From the NCBI GenBank assembly GCA_964612675.1, contig CAZTDD010000211.1, forward strand, positions 1 to 6,366: a DNA stretch of 6,366 nucleotides, written 5' to 3'. Each line of letters starts with the position of its first letter. Position 1 is the first letter of the stretch. Under the pieces are notes generated by a model. The model was not told the origin of the DNA, searched no databases, and saw only the letters and a program-made list of their open reading frames with translations. Positions 6,330-6,366 of this stretch are shown here, piece by piece. The position numbers and the translations under genes are program-made. Source of the stretch: CAZTDD01 sp964612675. Lineage in GTDB: Bacteria > Hinthialibacterota > Hinthialibacteria > Hinthialibacterales > JAKPRU01.

Positions 6330-6341
6330 CCCCCCCCCCCC
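6330..6341. repeat. homopolymer run of 12 C
   Basis: Twelve consecutive C follow the heptads directly, in non-coding DNA 83 bases after the last stop codon. Such a run is prone to slippage in replication and to miscounting in sequencing, so its exact length is uncertain. Confidence 0.8.
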
Positions 6342-6366
6342 GCTCTCGCCAGTCCGTCACGCTCGT

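Noticed and set aside
6298..6341. CRISPR or phase-variation locus at the right edge
   Set aside because: The repeat units are seven bases without spacers, so not CRISPR. The C-run is not inside a gene or a recognisable promoter, so a switching role is unsupported.

Overview
The window reads as ordinary bacterial chromosome with moderately high GC (mid-50s by eye). It holds seven convincing protein genes, all on the + strand. No tRNA, rRNA, CRISPR array, transposase or phage gene was seen. The proteins are all bacterial in type: a COG1313/PflX-like radical SAM protein, a REG-2/HDHD3-like HAD hydrolase, a divergent HisI, TrpE and TrpG, a CheY/DivK-like receiver, and a DUF2225-like zinc-ribbon protein. 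I cannot name the species. An uncultured or poorly sampled Gram-negative lineage (deltaproteobacterial or FCB-group relatives) is only a guess, from the divergent HisI, the lysine-rich tail and the intergenic heptads.

Layout. Bases 1-143 are a leader with no complete gene. Bases 144-4911 carry six closely spaced genes: radical SAM protein, HAD phosphatase-like protein, hisI-like gene, trpE, trpG and a single-domain response regulator. The gaps are about 54, 34, 11, 32 and 53 bases, so one transcript is plausible. A 247-base gap (4912-5158) follows, with several inverted repeats, including a nested GTCTC/GAGAC structure. Then comes a 362-residue protein with two CxxC pairs, a helical body and a Glu/Pro-rich to poly-lysine tail (5159-6247). 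The last 119 bases are non-coding, with a weak hairpin, degenerate heptad repeats and a run of 12 C.

How the genes work together. TrpE and TrpG form anthranilate synthase, the first committed step from chorismate to tryptophan. TrpE keeps an exact LLES-x10-S tryptophan-feedback motif. The other trp genes do not follow trpG, so the pathway must be split in this genome. The upstream hisI-like gene belongs to the cyclohydrolase family of histidine synthesis. It keeps the three zinc cysteines but has lost two of the three aspartates of the usual DCDxD metal motif. The radical SAM, HAD and response regulator genes have no obvious biochemical link to tryptophan and may be housekeeping passengers.

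I see no clear new defence or mobile system. The points most worth a second look are the altered HisI metal site and its trp context, the DUF2225-like protein with its charged tail, and the heptad/poly-C element at the right edge.
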